A stretch of DNA of 64,000 nt from Tamlana flava (lineage in GTDB: Bacteria > Bacteroidota > Bacteroidia > Flavobacteriales > Flavobacteriaceae). The translations under genes were made by a program, and so were the position numbers. The notes beneath the pieces are model-generated. The model was not told the origin of the DNA. It did no database searches and saw nothing but the letters and a program-made list of their open reading frames with translations. Position 1 is the stretch's first letter, and every line of letters starts with the position of its first letter. Shown in pieces: positions 34,926 through 45,342 of this stretch. The DNA is taken from the NCBI RefSeq assembly GCF_041287255.1, contig NZ_JBGGTX010000002.1, positions 310,001-374,000 on the forward strand, given 5' to 3'.

Positions 34926-36341
34926 ATGAAAATGAAAAATATTAAATTCACTTACAGAAATATAACAGTCTTTTTTAGCTTCCTTTTCATTGTCGTTACA
35001 GGTTGCGAAAGAGATTTATCAGATAAGGCCGAGCCTGCCACATTTGGCAAACAAGGAGAAATATTTACAGACTCACCTGTTGGTTTAGGAACAAATTTCT
35101 ATTTCCCCTTTTCAGGCTCAAAAGCAACAGCCTGGAGCGTTGATGAGGATGAAGGTTATGAAAGTAGCGCATCTATGCGTTTTGATGTGCCCAATGCTAA
35201 CGATCCTGAAGGAAATTTTGCAGGCGCCATTTTTAGAATAGATGGAGCTGGTAGAAATCTAACTGAGTTTGATGCGCTCACATTTTGGGCTAGAGCTTCG
35301 CAAGGTGTAAATATAGGAGAAATTGGTTTCGGACAGGACTTTTTGGGGAACAAGTACCAGGTTACCAGAACCAATATATCTTTAGGCACTAATTGGGTAA
35401 AATACATCATTCCAATTCCTGACCCATCCAAGTTAACAGAAGAACGAGGAATGCTTTGGTACGCTGCCGGTTCACAGGACACGGGTGGGTTTGCGTACAC
35501 ATTTTGGTTAGATGAGGTAAAATTTGAAAAATTGGGCACTGTTGCCCAAGCGCGTCCAGCAATTTTAAATGGTGAAGATTTAGAGCAACGTGCTTTTCTT
35601 GATATCCCGATTCAGATTACTGGACTTTCACAGACATTAAGCACCCCAGAAGGGAATGTATCAGTTCTTGCAATGCCATCATATTTTAATTTTGAATCCT
35701 CTAACACTAATGTTGCTACGGTAAACGAAAACGGGATTGTATCGGTGTTAAATGTTGGAACCGCTACTATTTCAGCAAGAATAGGTGATGTTGAGGCTTC
35801 AGGTTCACTTGCTTTGGATGTTACAGGGCCATTCGACTTTGCCCCAATACCACCCAACAGAGCTCCAGGGGACGTAATATCTGTTTTTTGCGATGCTTAT
35901 AACAATGTTCCAATAGATTATTACAATGGATTTTTTGCTCCATATCAAACCACGCAGGGAGGAACCCCTCCTCTGGATGTTAACGGAGATGCCATAATAA
36001 ACTATACAGATTTAAACTTTGTGGCCATAGGAACCTTTTTAGATGTGCCCTCCATTAATTTAACTGGCATGACGCACTTACATATGGATATTAAAGTGAA
36101 TGAAGCCATCGACCCGGGAGATTATATCAATATTCAGTTAATAAATTCGGTTGGTAACAGCGAGACTTCAGGAACAGTTGGTTTTTCAGGAAGTGCCTTT
36201 GTTCAAGACCAATGGGTAAGTTTAGACATACCTATTGCAAACTTTGGTTTAGCGAATACTACACAAATTGGGCTGCTGTTTTTTATCTCTGATGCTACAA
36301 TCTCTGATATTTTCGTAGACAATATTTATTACTACAGGTAG
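34926..36341 (+). CDS. Lipoprotein with CBM-like, BIG2-like and DVIS-type modules
   Basis: Predicted surface glycan-binding lipoprotein of 471 residues, no catalytic motif seen. Lipoprotein signal ends VVTGC (about residue 27) followed by ERDLSD. Order: a galactose-binding-like domain (~40-195, FWARASQGVNIGEIGFG), a BIG2-like Ig domain (~205-295, GIVSVLNVGTATISA), and a C-terminal module starting GDVISVFCDAYNNVP (~308-471), also found in the proteins at 28398 and 48225. Starts 6 bases after the barrel-fused enzyme. ATG at 34926 or 34932. Confidence 0.78.
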   Translation: MKMKNIKFTYRNITVFFSFLFIVVTGCERDLSDKAEPATFGKQGEIFTDSPVGLGTNFYFPFSGSKATAWSVDEDEGYESSASMRFDVPNANDPEGNFAGAIFRIDGAGRNLTEFDALTFWARASQGVNIGEIGFGQDFLGNKYQVTRTNISLGTNWVKYIIPIPDPSKLTEERGMLWYAAGSQDTGGFAYTFWLDEVKFEKLGTVAQARPAILNGEDLEQRAFLDIPIQITGLSQTLSTPEGNVSVLAMPSYFNFESSNTNVATVNENGIVSVLNVGTATISARIGDVEASGSLALDVTGPFDFAPIPPNRAPGDVISVFCDAYNNVPIDYYNGFFAPYQTTQGGTPPLDVNGDAIINYTDLNFVAIGTFLDVPSINLTGMTHLHMDIKVNEAIDPGDYINIQLINSVGNSETSGTVGFSGSAFVQDQWVSLDIPIANFGLANTTQIGLLFFISDATISDIFVDNIYYYR

Positions 36342-36361
36342 GTCACTAACATTAAAATTAA

Positions 36362-37216
36362 ATGAAGAAAAAGATGAACAAATTGAATATTTATAATAGA
36401 GTAAATGTAGTCCTGCTTCCTGCTTTAACAGTAGTAATATTATTAATGTCTAGCTGCGAAACAGACGAAACACAAACGGTCACCACCATTACAAACCTTG
36501 TAATGGCTGACGAATTTGATGTTGATGGGGCTCCAAATTCTACTCTGTGGAGCTACGACATCGGAACAGGACAAAATGGTTGGGGAAATAACGAACTTCA
36601 ATATTATACAGACCGTACTGAAAACGTCACCGTTCAAAATGGTGTATTGATTATTACCGCCAAAAAAGAAGATTTTGAAGGCTCTTCCTATACTTCCGCA
36701 AGACTACTAACTAAAGGCAAGTTTGAACAAACCTATGGCCGGTTCGAAGCTCGCATAAGATTACCTTGGGGGCAAGGTTTGTGGCCAGCATTTTGGTTAC
36801 TGGGTGATGATAGCAACGGTACTGAAATTTGGCCTCAAATTGGTGAGATTGATATCATGGAGAATGTGGGCGACGAACCTACGAGAATATTTGGAACGGT
36901 TCACGGACCAGGTTATTCGGGAGCAGAATCAATCAGTAAATCTCTTGAATTAGAGGATGATAGGTTCGATACAGGTTTTCATGTTTTTGGGATAGAATGG
37001 GGTCCAAATTACATTAATTATTATGTTGACGATATGCTTTACAATCAGATTACCCCTGATGACGTGCCTGGCGAGTGGGTGTTTAACGATGGTCCATTTT
37101 ATATCATCCTTAATCTTGCGGTGGGCGGAGAACTACCTGGGCCACCAAATGCATCAACCATATTTCCACAAACCATGCTTGTCGATTATGTAAGGGTTTA
37201 CCAAAGAAACAAATAG
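36362..37216 (+). CDS. GH16 beta-1,3-glucanase (laminarinase) lipoprotein
   Basis: Endo-acting beta-1,3-glucanase of GH16, 284 residues. The catalytic motif is GEIDIMENVG with Glu162, Asp164 and Glu167 (ExDxxE, laminarinase type), preceded by GRFEARIRLPWGQGLWPAFWLLG and followed by GTVHGPGYSG. The catalytic domain fills the protein (~45-282). Lipobox Cys32 is followed by ETDE, consistent with surface export. It would cut laminarin at the cell surface to feed SusCD. Between two binding lipoproteins in the second operon. Confidence 0.93.
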   Translation: MKKKMNKLNIYNRVNVVLLPALTVVILLMSSCETDETQTVTTITNLVMADEFDVDGAPNSTLWSYDIGTGQNGWGNNELQYYTDRTENVTVQNGVLIITAKKEDFEGSSYTSARLLTKGKFEQTYGRFEARIRLPWGQGLWPAFWLLGDDSNGTEIWPQIGEIDIMENVGDEPTRIFGTVHGPGYSGAESISKSLELEDDRFDTGFHVFGIEWGPNYINYYVDDMLYNQITPDDVPGEWVFNDGPFYIILNLAVGGELPGPPNASTIFPQTMLVDYVRVYQRNK

Positions 37217-37231
37217 AAAAAATTGAGAACA

Positions 37232-38947
37232 ATGAAAACACTTCTTAAAATATTTAAATATTCTGTCTTATTGTGGATTGTGACCTTTTTTATGGGTTGT
37301 GAGGAAGATGATGCTTTACTTCTTGAATTAGATGCCGCATTCACCTATACGGTTAACATAGATACGGGTACTGTAACGTTTATTAATATTTCCGAAAACG
37401 CCTATAAATATGAATGGAGTTTTGGCGATGGTACCTCATCTACACTGTTTAATCCGGTAAAAACCTTTGAGAATGGCACATACACGGTAAGTTTAAAGGC
37501 CATGAATGTGGCGGGTGCTTCAGACACCTTTGAGAGTGAAATTACAATTCTAATACCTGAAATTGCCTCGCTACCCATTTCGTTTGATGGGGCAAACACA
37601 AAATATGAAGCCCAAGTTTTTGGAGGAGTAGCTTTTGATATTGTTGATAACCCCGACCCTTCCGGAGCAAACCCTAACACCTCAAAAGTGGGTGAAATCA
37701 CAAATTCTGGCTCACAATGGGAAGGATTTTATTTTGATTTAGGCTCGCCGTTGGATTTATCCACGCTCAAAACAATTAAAATGCTTTTTTGGTCTGATGC
37801 ACCAATTAGTATCTTACTCAAATTGGAAGAAGGCACTTCGGGCAATATAGAAACTACTGCAAACCATAGAGGTGCGGGTTGGGAAGAAATAATGTTCACC
37901 TTTAATTCGGCTGCAAGTTATTCAAGATTAACCATGTTTGTGGATGGTCCCGGAACTGCTTCTGGAAAGTTCTATATTGATGATATTACTCAAATAGAAA
38001 CACCTCCTGATCCTTGCAAAAGTGAAACCATGCAATCACTCGTTGGAGCCGATTTTAATTTAACTTTTATGGAAGACCCATCAGCTAGTATTATAGAAGA
38101 TGGAGCTGATTTTAGTTGGATTGATAATCCAGATTTTGATAATGGTGTTAATAAGTCATGTAAGGTCGGTCAAATCACAAAACTCGGCAATAACCCATGG
38201 GACAATAATCAAATAGATTTGGATTCGAAATTAGATTTTACCTCCAATACTGGCTTAAAAATAAAAGTTTGGTCGGCAAGAGCAAATACTGAAGTTAGAA
38301 TAAAGCTAGAAGAGATTGGTAATCCTAGCAACAGCACCGAGCAATTTGTGACCACTTCAGTTACTAGTGCATGGGAGGAATTAATGTTTCCTTTTACCGG
38401 TGCAGATAGTGGCAAGTTTAATAAAATTGTCATTTTCTTTGATTTGAATGCCAACAATACGGACACCTATTATTTTGATGATTTGGTGCTATACGGAACA
38501 GGTTCTGGAGTAGGGCCTTTTGATGATGGCCTTTTAACCAACGGAGACTTTGAGAATGGTGGCACAGCATGGAGCGGTAATGCCTTAAATGTCCAAATGG
38601 ATGGTGGCAATTCGTATAACCTAGCTGATGTAACCGCAGCTGGTAATCCTTTTGATGTCAACTTAAGCCAAGTGGTTGCCATTGAACAAGGCAAGAATTA
38701 CACGCTTACGTTTGATGCATCCTCCGATAGAAACAGAACTATCTTAGCAGGCATTGGACTAAATCAAGACCCTTGGACTGCGGCTACGGAAACAGTAAGC
38801 CTAACCACAACAACACAAACTTTTACGTTGAATTTGTCGTCTGCCGATTTTGGAATAGCAAATAGTCGTGTTCTTTTTGATATGGGAGCTGAATTAGGAG
38901 TTGTTGTTATAGATAACGTTTCTCTTATCTGCACCAACTGCAATTAA
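37232..38947 (+). CDS. PKD and multi-CBM-like surface lipoprotein
   Basis: Predicted surface glycan-binding lipoprotein of 571 residues. Start at ATG 37232, three codons inside a possible TTG, giving a signal ending FFMGC; EEDD follows the Cys, a surface-export signal. Order: PKD (~35-110, YEWSFGDGTSS), two related beta-sandwich modules (~115-255 and ~265-425, each ending FYIDDI or YYFDDL), then a CBM4/9-like module (~428-570, GPFDDGLLTNGDFENG), a diverged copy of the duplicated module at 29532. Last gene of the second operon. Confidence 0.8.
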   Translation: MKTLLKIFKYSVLLWIVTFFMGCEEDDALLLELDAAFTYTVNIDTGTVTFINISENAYKYEWSFGDGTSSTLFNPVKTFENGTYTVSLKAMNVAGASDTFESEITILIPEIASLPISFDGANTKYEAQVFGGVAFDIVDNPDPSGANPNTSKVGEITNSGSQWEGFYFDLGSPLDLSTLKTIKMLFWSDAPISILLKLEEGTSGNIETTANHRGAGWEEIMFTFNSAASYSRLTMFVDGPGTASGKFYIDDITQIETPPDPCKSETMQSLVGADFNLTFMEDPSASIIEDGADFSWIDNPDFDNGVNKSCKVGQITKLGNNPWDNNQIDLDSKLDFTSNTGLKIKVWSARANTEVRIKLEEIGNPSNSTEQFVTTSVTSAWEELMFPFTGADSGKFNKIVIFFDLNANNTDTYYFDDLVLYGTGSGVGPFDDGLLTNGDFENGGTAWSGNALNVQMDGGNSYNLADVTAAGNPFDVNLSQVVAIEQGKNYTLTFDASSDRNRTILAGIGLNQDPWTAATETVSLTTTTQTFTLNLSSADFGIANSRVLFDMGAELGVVVIDNVSLICTNCN

Positions 38948-39084
38948 AACATTTTGTAGGTATAAGATTTAAGAAAGGAACAATAACTAGAAGGGCGTTT
39001 GTTTTTTTATTCAATGAATAAGAAGGAGAATTGTTAACAACATGATAAAGTTAGTTCAGAGCAACAAATGAATTTATTAGAACT

Positions 39085-42000
39085 ATGGAGACCACTATAA
39101 AGATGAGCGAAGCAATGATTTCAAAAAATGATAATACAGTTAAAGTAGAATTGGTAAACTTCAATAATGAAGATTTTTACAAAATTTCGAACAGCGATAA
39201 AATGCGTCCATTTTTTATGAGCATTGTAAGCGATTCAAACCACTGGATGTTCATTTCAAGTAACGGAGGCTTAACTGCTGGCCGCAAGAATGCAGAGTAC
39301 GCCCTTTTTCCTTACTATACTGACGATAAGATTACCGAAATGGCCGAAACCACGGGCAGCAAAGCCATCTTTCAGGTTAAAATAAATGGAAAAGGCCATA
39401 TTTGGGAACCCTTTTCAATCAGACAAATGGGTATCTATAACACCCAAACCAATCTCTACAAAAACAAATTTGGAAATAAAATTGTATTTGAAGAGCATAA
39501 TATTGACTTGGGGTTAACATTCAGGTATAAATGGAACAGTAGTAACGAGTTCGGCTTTGTAAAAAAGTCAACCCTTATTAATACCAACGAAAATGCTGTT
39601 GAGATTACCCTACTTGATGGTTTGCAAAATATTTTACCCGCAAGTGTTTCTTCAGATTTGCAAAACAGTAGAAGCAATTTGGTTGACGCTTACAAGAAAA
39701 GCGAACTCCAAAAGGATTCTGGTTTAGGTGTTTTTGCATTAAGCGCCGTAATTGTTGACAAAGCTGAGCCCAGTGAGGCCCTAAAGGCAAATACCGTATG
39801 GTCTCATGGTATTGAAAACGCAACACATTTATTGTCTTCCCTTCAGTTGGACAATTTTAGAAGAGGTGAAAAGATTCAAGAAGAGGTAGATGTAAAAGCC
39901 GAGAAAGGCGCTTATTTTATTTCTTCAAAAATTGAATTACTGCCCAAATCTGAAAAGAATTGGATGTTTGTTGCCAATGTTAACCAATCCATCACAGATG
40001 TTGTTCGAATTTCGGAAACAATCAAAACTGAAAAAAATCTGTTCAGCTTAGTTCAAAGGGATATTGATGCCGGTACAAAAAATCTCATCAATTTAACTGG
40101 TGCGTCAGATGGATTGCAACTAACAGCAGATTCATTGATTAATACCAGGCATTTTTCCAATACACTTTTCAACATCATGCGAGGCGGTATTTTTGATGAT
40201 GGGTACAACATTGAAAAATCAGATTTCATAAAATATATTTCCAAAGCGAACAAGGAGGTCTTTAGAGAAAAGGAAGCTGTTTTAAATAATTTAAGTAAAA
40301 ATTTCAGTTTAAAGGATGTTCAGAATTTGGCAGAACAAGATGAAAACAAAGATTTTAAACGTCTCTGTTTCGAATATTTGCCGTTAAAATTTAGTAGAAG
40401 ACATGGTGACCCGAGCAGACCTTGGAACAAATTTTCCATCAATACAAGAAGTGAAGTAGATGGGTCCAAGATTTTAGATTACGAAGGCAATTGGCGCGAT
40501 ATTTTCCAGAACTGGGAAGCGCTAGCTCACTCCTACCCTGAGTTTATTGAAGGCATGATACACAAGTTTTTAAATGCCACGACTTTTGAAGGCTATAACC
40601 CGTATCGAGTTACAAAGGATGGTTTTGATTGGGAGGTCATAGAAGAGCACGACCCTTGGTCTTACATTGGTTACTGGGGCGACCATCAAATTATCTACCT
40701 ATTAAAATTCTTGGAATTTATTGAAGACCACTACCCTGGTAAATTAGAAACAGGATTTAATCAAGATGTGTTTGTTTATGCCAATGTACCATACAAGATA
40801 AAGAACTACAGAGACACCTTAAAAAATCCAAAAGACACTATTGATTTTGACCATAAGTTGGATGCAAAAATCAATGATAAAAGAGATGTTTTAGGGGTCG
40901 ATGGTGCGTTGTTGGAAGACAGAAACGCGAAAATACATCACGTTAACTTGATGGAAAAATTGTTGGCAACAGTGTTGTCAAAAATATCAAACTTTATTCC
41001 AGAAGGCGGTATTTGGCTAAACACTCAACGTCCAGAATGGAATGATGCCAACAACGCCTTGGTTGGCAATGGTGTTTCCATGGTTACGCTGTATTATCTA
41101 TACAGATTTTTAAATTTCTTTGAAAATGTTGTTTCAAAAGCCAACATCAATGAAGTTGAAATATCGCAAGAGTTGGCTGTTTTTTTCAACGAAGTCTTTA
41201 AAACGCTACAATCCAATGCGCCCATTTTGTCTAGTAAAATATCAGATAGGTCCAGAAAAGCGGTTTTAGACGGTTTGGGAACTGCAGGAAGCAATTACCG
41301 CGAAGAAATATACAACCAAGGCTTTTCTAATAAAAAAACATTGTTAAACCTGGAACAAATTTCCAGTTTTATTGAGCTAGCTAAAGCGTATTTGGAGCAT
41401 AGTATTGATGCTAACAAGCGACATGATAATATGTATCATGCCTATAATTTAATGACAGTAGAAAATGAAGAGGAAGTTTCAATCTCATATCTGTCTGAAA
41501 TGTTGGAAGGTCAAGTAGCAGTTTTAAGCTCGGGTTACCTCTCCCCTAGTCAGGCTTTGAGTTTACTTGATGGTTTAAAAAATAGCGCCCTGTTTCGAGA
41601 AGACCAATACAGCTATATTTTGTACCCAAACAAAGAATTGCCTCGATTTGATAAAAAGAACAATATTCCATTTGAAAAAGTAGAACAATCACAACTTCTA
41701 AAAACCTTGGTAGCCAATGGAAACAAGCGGGTTATAGAACAAGACATTAAAGGGGACTACCATTTTAACGGCAATTTCAATAATGCGAATAGTCTAAACG
41801 ATGAGCTCTCAAAGTTAGATATGGCATATCAGCCATTGGTAGAACAAGATAAAGCTTTATTGCTTCAAATTTTCGAGGACATTTTTGACCACAAATCCTT
41901 TACGGGTCGCTCAGGTACTTTCTTTGGTTATGAAGGTTTAGGATCTATTTACTGGCACATGGTTTCTAAACTATTGCTTGCCGTTCAAGAAAATTGTTGG

Positions 42001-42540
42001 TTGGCTATCAACTCAAAAGAAAGTGAAGTAGTTATTGGTAAACTTCTAGACCATTATTACGAAATAAACGCTGGTATCGGCGTACATAAATCACCAGAAT
42101 TGTACGGGGCATTCCCAACAGATCCTTATTCACATACACCTGCAACTAAAGGAGCCCAACAACCTGGAATGACAGGACAAGTAAAAGAAGATGTTTTAAG
42201 TCGATTTGGTGAATTGGGAATTTTTGTTGAACACGGGCAAATAAAGTTCAATTCAAGTCTCTTGCAAATGAACGAGTTTTTAAACGAGCCGTCAATATTT
42301 CATTTTACAAATATTAATAAAGAGGATCAGGAAATTGATTTAGAAGCCAGTACACTATGCTTTACCTATTGCCAAGTACCGGTTATTTATAAACTTTCTG
42401 GTGAGAGCAGGTTAAGGGTGTATTTTAACAATGGGGAAAATCTAGAGTTTAATGAATTAACGTTAAGCCATGATATTTCTAAGTCGATTTTTGAGAGAAA
42501 AGGAGAACTAAACCGTATAGAGGTTTCAATTAAAAGATAA
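39085..42540 (+). CDS. GH149/GH94-type beta-1,3-glucan phosphorylase
   Basis: Cytoplasmic glycoside phosphorylase of 1151 residues with no signal peptide. The N-terminal beta-sandwich (~35-330, HWMFISSNGGLTAGRKNAEY) and the alpha/alpha barrel with RPEWNDANNALVG are clan GH-Q features; Asp654 of WNDAN matches the catalytic acid position of GH94-type phosphorylases. Its size and the beta-1,3-glucan setting fit GH149, which phosphorolyses beta-1,3-oligoglucans to glucose-1-phosphate; GH94 is the main alternative, but those are usually ~800 residues. It saves one ATP equivalent per bond. First gene of the third cluster; the GH17 gene starts 3 bases after its stop. Confidence 0.85.
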   Translation: METTIKMSEAMISKNDNTVKVELVNFNNEDFYKISNSDKMRPFFMSIVSDSNHWMFISSNGGLTAGRKNAEYALFPYYTDDKITEMAETTGSKAIFQVKINGKGHIWEPFSIRQMGIYNTQTNLYKNKFGNKIVFEEHNIDLGLTFRYKWNSSNEFGFVKKSTLINTNENAVEITLLDGLQNILPASVSSDLQNSRSNLVDAYKKSELQKDSGLGVFALSAVIVDKAEPSEALKANTVWSHGIENATHLLSSLQLDNFRRGEKIQEEVDVKAEKGAYFISSKIELLPKSEKNWMFVANVNQSITDVVRISETIKTEKNLFSLVQRDIDAGTKNLINLTGASDGLQLTADSLINTRHFSNTLFNIMRGGIFDDGYNIEKSDFIKYISKANKEVFREKEAVLNNLSKNFSLKDVQNLAEQDENKDFKRLCFEYLPLKFSRRHGDPSRPWNKFSINTRSEVDGSKILDYEGNWRDIFQNWEALAHSYPEFIEGMIHKFLNATTFEGYNPYRVTKDGFDWEVIEEHDPWSYIGYWGDHQIIYLLKFLEFIEDHYPGKLETGFNQDVFVYANVPYKIKNYRDTLKNPKDTIDFDHKLDAKINDKRDVLGVDGALLEDRNAKIHHVNLMEKLLATVLSKISNFIPEGGIWLNTQRPEWNDANNALVGNGVSMVTLYYLYRFLNFFENVVSKANINEVEISQELAVFFNEVFKTLQSNAPILSSKISDRSRKAVLDGLGTAGSNYREEIYNQGFSNKKTLLNLEQISSFIELAKAYLEHSIDANKRHDNMYHAYNLMTVENEEEVSISYLSEMLEGQVAVLSSGYLSPSQALSLLDGLKNSALFREDQYSYILYPNKELPRFDKKNNIPFEKVEQSQLLKTLVANGNKRVIEQDIKGDYHFNGNFNNANSLNDELSKLDMAYQPLVEQDKALLLQIFEDIFDHKSFTGRSGTFFGYEGLGSIYWHMVSKLLLAVQENCWLAINSKESEVVIGKLLDHYYEINAGIGVHKSPELYGAFPTDPYSHTPATKGAQQPGMTGQVKEDVLSRFGELGIFVEHGQIKFNSSLLQMNEFLNEPSIFHFTNINKEDQEIDLEASTLCFTYCQVPVIYKLSGESRLRVYFNNGENLEFNELTLSHDISKSIFERKGELNRIEVSIKR

Positions 42541-42543
42541 GCA

Positions 42544-43812
42544 ATGTCAATGCTTAAGAAATATATAACACTTTCAATTTTAATCATGATGTTAGGATGT
42601 AACAAAGCACCAAAACAAGAAAATCAAATTACAGCTGCTGACATTTTAGGAAATCAAAATTATATAGCTATTTCATATGGTGGATACAGGCAAAAAACAC
42701 GCGATGTGCAACCAACAATGAAAGAGCTTAAAGAAGACATGAAGATTTTGGCAGCAATGGGAATTAAAATCTTAAGAACGTATAATGTACAGCTCCAACA
42801 AGTTCCCAATTTATTGAAGGTCATTAAGGAATTGAAGTTAGAAGACCCAAATTTTGAAATGTACGTAATGTTGGGCGCATGGATAGATTGCAAAAATGCC
42901 TGGACGGGCAAAACTCCCAATCACGAAATTGAAAGCGAGCAAAACGAAGGTGAAATTAATAGAGCGGTAACTTTAGCAAAGCAATACCCGGATATTGTTA
43001 AAATTATAGCAGTAGGCAATGAGGCTATGGTAAATTGGGCGACAAACTATTTTGTTAGGCCGAATGTTATACTAAAATGGGTAAACTACCTGCAGGATTT
43101 AAAGAAAAAAGGAGAACTCCCTAAAAGCTTATGGATTACCAGTTCTGATGATTTTTCATCGTGGGGCGGTGGAGATTCCAGTTATCACACCAAGGATTTG
43201 GAAGAACTCATCAAGGCTGTAGACTATATTTCTATGCACACCTACCCTATGCACAATTCGCACTACAATCCAACTTTTTGGTTAGTGCCCGAAAATGAAG
43301 AAGGACTTTCCGATGAAGAAAAGATAGAATCGGCTATGCAGCGTTCTTTAAAATTTGCACAAAAGCAATATGATAGCGTTTCAAACCACATGAAAAGTTT
43401 AGGGGTAAATAAACCCATACACATTGGGGAAACAGGATGGGCAACCGTGTCGGACGGTCACTATGGTGTAGAAGGATCCAGAGCATGCGATGAGTATAAA
43501 TCTGGGCGCTATTACGAATTAATAAGGGATTGGACCATAAAAAGCAACATCTCTTGTTTTTATTTTGAAGCTTTTGATGAACAATGGAAAGATGCTCGAA
43601 ATACGATGGGTTCTGAAAACCATTTTGGTTTATTCAAGATAAACGGGGAAGCAAAATATGCCATTTGGGATTTGGTTGATAAAGGTCTTTTTGACGGTTT
43701 AACCCGTAACGGAAAGCATATTACAAAAACATATAATGGAGATAAAGACGCGCTTAAGAAAGAGGTTTTGGTGCCACCTACACCCGAAGAATTTAGTATA
43801 GCGCATCAATAA
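42544..43812 (+). CDS. GH17 beta-1,3-glucanase-like lipoprotein
   Basis: GH17 enzyme acting on beta-1,3-glucan oligosaccharides by hydrolysis or transglycosylation, 422 residues. Acid/base candidate Glu160 in IAVGNEAMVNWA and nucleophile candidate Glu296 in IHIGETGWATV, with MGIKILRTYNVQ typical of GH17. Lipobox LGC is followed by NKAPK, basic and not acidic, so a periplasmic face is more likely than the surface. Tightly packed between the phosphorylase and GH30 genes. Start may be 42544 or the ATG at 42550. Confidence 0.9.
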   Translation: MSMLKKYITLSILIMMLGCNKAPKQENQITAADILGNQNYIAISYGGYRQKTRDVQPTMKELKEDMKILAAMGIKILRTYNVQLQQVPNLLKVIKELKLEDPNFEMYVMLGAWIDCKNAWTGKTPNHEIESEQNEGEINRAVTLAKQYPDIVKIIAVGNEAMVNWATNYFVRPNVILKWVNYLQDLKKKGELPKSLWITSSDDFSSWGGGDSSYHTKDLEELIKAVDYISMHTYPMHNSHYNPTFWLVPENEEGLSDEEKIESAMQRSLKFAQKQYDSVSNHMKSLGVNKPIHIGETGWATVSDGHYGVEGSRACDEYKSGRYYELIRDWTIKSNISCFYFEAFDEQWKDARNTMGSENHFGLFKINGEAKYAIWDLVDKGLFDGLTRNGKHITKTYNGDKDALKKEVLVPPTPEEFSIAHQ

Positions 43813-43824
43813 TTCAAATTAAAA

Positions 43825-45315
43825 ATGAAGTTAACAAAGTTATATATCGTTTTACTTTTTTTAGTTACAATGAGCTGTAATGAAACCAAAAAACAGTTGA
43901 AAGTTGAAGTTTTTGAAACATCTGTAAAAGGTAGTAAGCTTACCAAGCTTACAGAGTTCAAAGAAGTCGACTCCTTGGTAAATATTAAAATAAATCCTAA
44001 TGAAACTTTTCAAACCATTACGGGGTTTGGAGGGGCCTTTACCGAGTCCTCTGCTTATCTGTTAAACCAACTCAGCAAAAAAAATAGGGACACTATTATA
44101 CAGGCTTATTTTGCCAAGGAGGGAGCAAGGTACTCTTTGACAAGAACGCATATGAATTCTTGCGATTTCTCGCTCGGCCAATATTCTTATGCTCCGGTGG
44201 AAGACGATATAAATCTAGACCATTTTACAATTGAAGATGATAGAGACGATTTAATCCCCATGATAAAGGATGCCATGGCTGTATCAGAAGATGGCTTTAA
44301 AATATTCGCATCACCATGGACAGCTCCACCGTGGATGAAGGACAATAAACATTGGGTTGGAGGAAAACTTCTTCCAAAGTATTACGAAACATGGGCTTTG
44401 TTTTTTTCAAAATATTTGGAGGCCTACAAGTCTGAAGGTATTGAGATATGGGGATTCACTGTTGAAAATGAACCCCACGGAAATGGCAATAATTGGGAAA
44501 GTATGCATTTTACTCCTAAAGAAATGACCGATTTTGTGCAATTTCACTTGGGACCAAAATTAGAGACAGATGGATATGGCGATAAGATTATTTTAGGGTA
44601 TGATCAAAATAGAGCAGGGTTAAAGGAATGGGTAGATGAGATGTATCGTGATAAAGCTTCCTCAAAATATTTTGATGGAACAGCAATACATTGGTATGAA
44701 AGCACCTATGATTATTTTCCTGAAGCCTTGCAATATGCCCACAACAAGGCTCCAGATAAATATTTGATTGAGACTGAAGGTTGCGTCGATTCTGAAATAC
44801 CTCATTGGAATGACGATGCATGGTATTGGAAAAAGGAAGCTACGGATTGGGGTTGGGATTGGGCTTCAGACGAAGAGAAATATCTCCATCCCAAATATTC
44901 GCCGATAAACCGTTATGCAAGGGATATTATTGGTTGCCTAAATAATTGGGTAGATGGTTGGGTAGATTGGAATATGTTGCTAGATAAACAAGGAGGGCCA
45001 AATTGGTTTGAAAACTGGTGTGTAGCTCCAGTAATTGTTGACCCTGTGGCTGATGAAATCTACTTTACACCGCTCTATTATACCATGGCTCATTTTAGCA
45101 AATATATAAGACCTGAAGCAAAAATTATAGGATTGGAAAACTCTGATGATACGCTTATGGCAACAGCCGCACAAAACCCTGATGGTTCCATTGCCGTAGT
45201 GCTTTTCAATGAATTTGAAACCCCAAAAGCCATAAACCTATCGTTAGGTAAAGAGAGTGTTGAGATAACAATAGACGCACAAGCCATTCAAACAATTATA
45301 ATTTCAAAAAGATAA
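43825..45315 (+). CDS. GH30 glucosidase/glucanase lipoprotein
   Basis: Clan GH-A enzyme of GH30, 496 residues. Family motifs: TGFGGAFTESSAYLLNQLS near residue 67, acid/base candidate Glu216 in GFTVENEPHG and nucleophile candidate Glu318 in LIETEGCVDS, plus SPWTAPPWMKDN. The C-terminal beta-domain supports GH30. Marine flavobacterial GH30 enzymes in such loci act on beta-1,6-branches or beta-1,3/1,6-gluco-oligosaccharides, so debranching of laminarin is the likely role. Lipobox MSC is followed by NETKK, suggesting periplasmic location. Confidence 0.92.
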   Translation: MKLTKLYIVLLFLVTMSCNETKKQLKVEVFETSVKGSKLTKLTEFKEVDSLVNIKINPNETFQTITGFGGAFTESSAYLLNQLSKKNRDTIIQAYFAKEGARYSLTRTHMNSCDFSLGQYSYAPVEDDINLDHFTIEDDRDDLIPMIKDAMAVSEDGFKIFASPWTAPPWMKDNKHWVGGKLLPKYYETWALFFSKYLEAYKSEGIEIWGFTVENEPHGNGNNWESMHFTPKEMTDFVQFHLGPKLETDGYGDKIILGYDQNRAGLKEWVDEMYRDKASSKYFDGTAIHWYESTYDYFPEALQYAHNKAPDKYLIETEGCVDSEIPHWNDDAWYWKKEATDWGWDWASDEEKYLHPKYSPINRYARDIIGCLNNWVDGWVDWNMLLDKQGGPNWFENWCVAPVIVDPVADEIYFTPLYYTMAHFSKYIRPEAKIIGLENSDDTLMATAAQNPDGSIAVVLFNEFETPKAINLSLGKESVEITIDAQAIQTIIISKR

Positions 45316-45342
45316 ATACTATTAACTAAATAAATTAATATT

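Noticed and set aside
38948..39084. Fourth copy of the shared operator/promoter element upstream of the phosphorylase
   Set aside because: Only ttttgtagg resembles the downstream block; there is no TGTAT start and no ACAACATT repeat ~111 bases upstream. The cluster may be read from the second operon's promoter, as I see no terminator in the gap.
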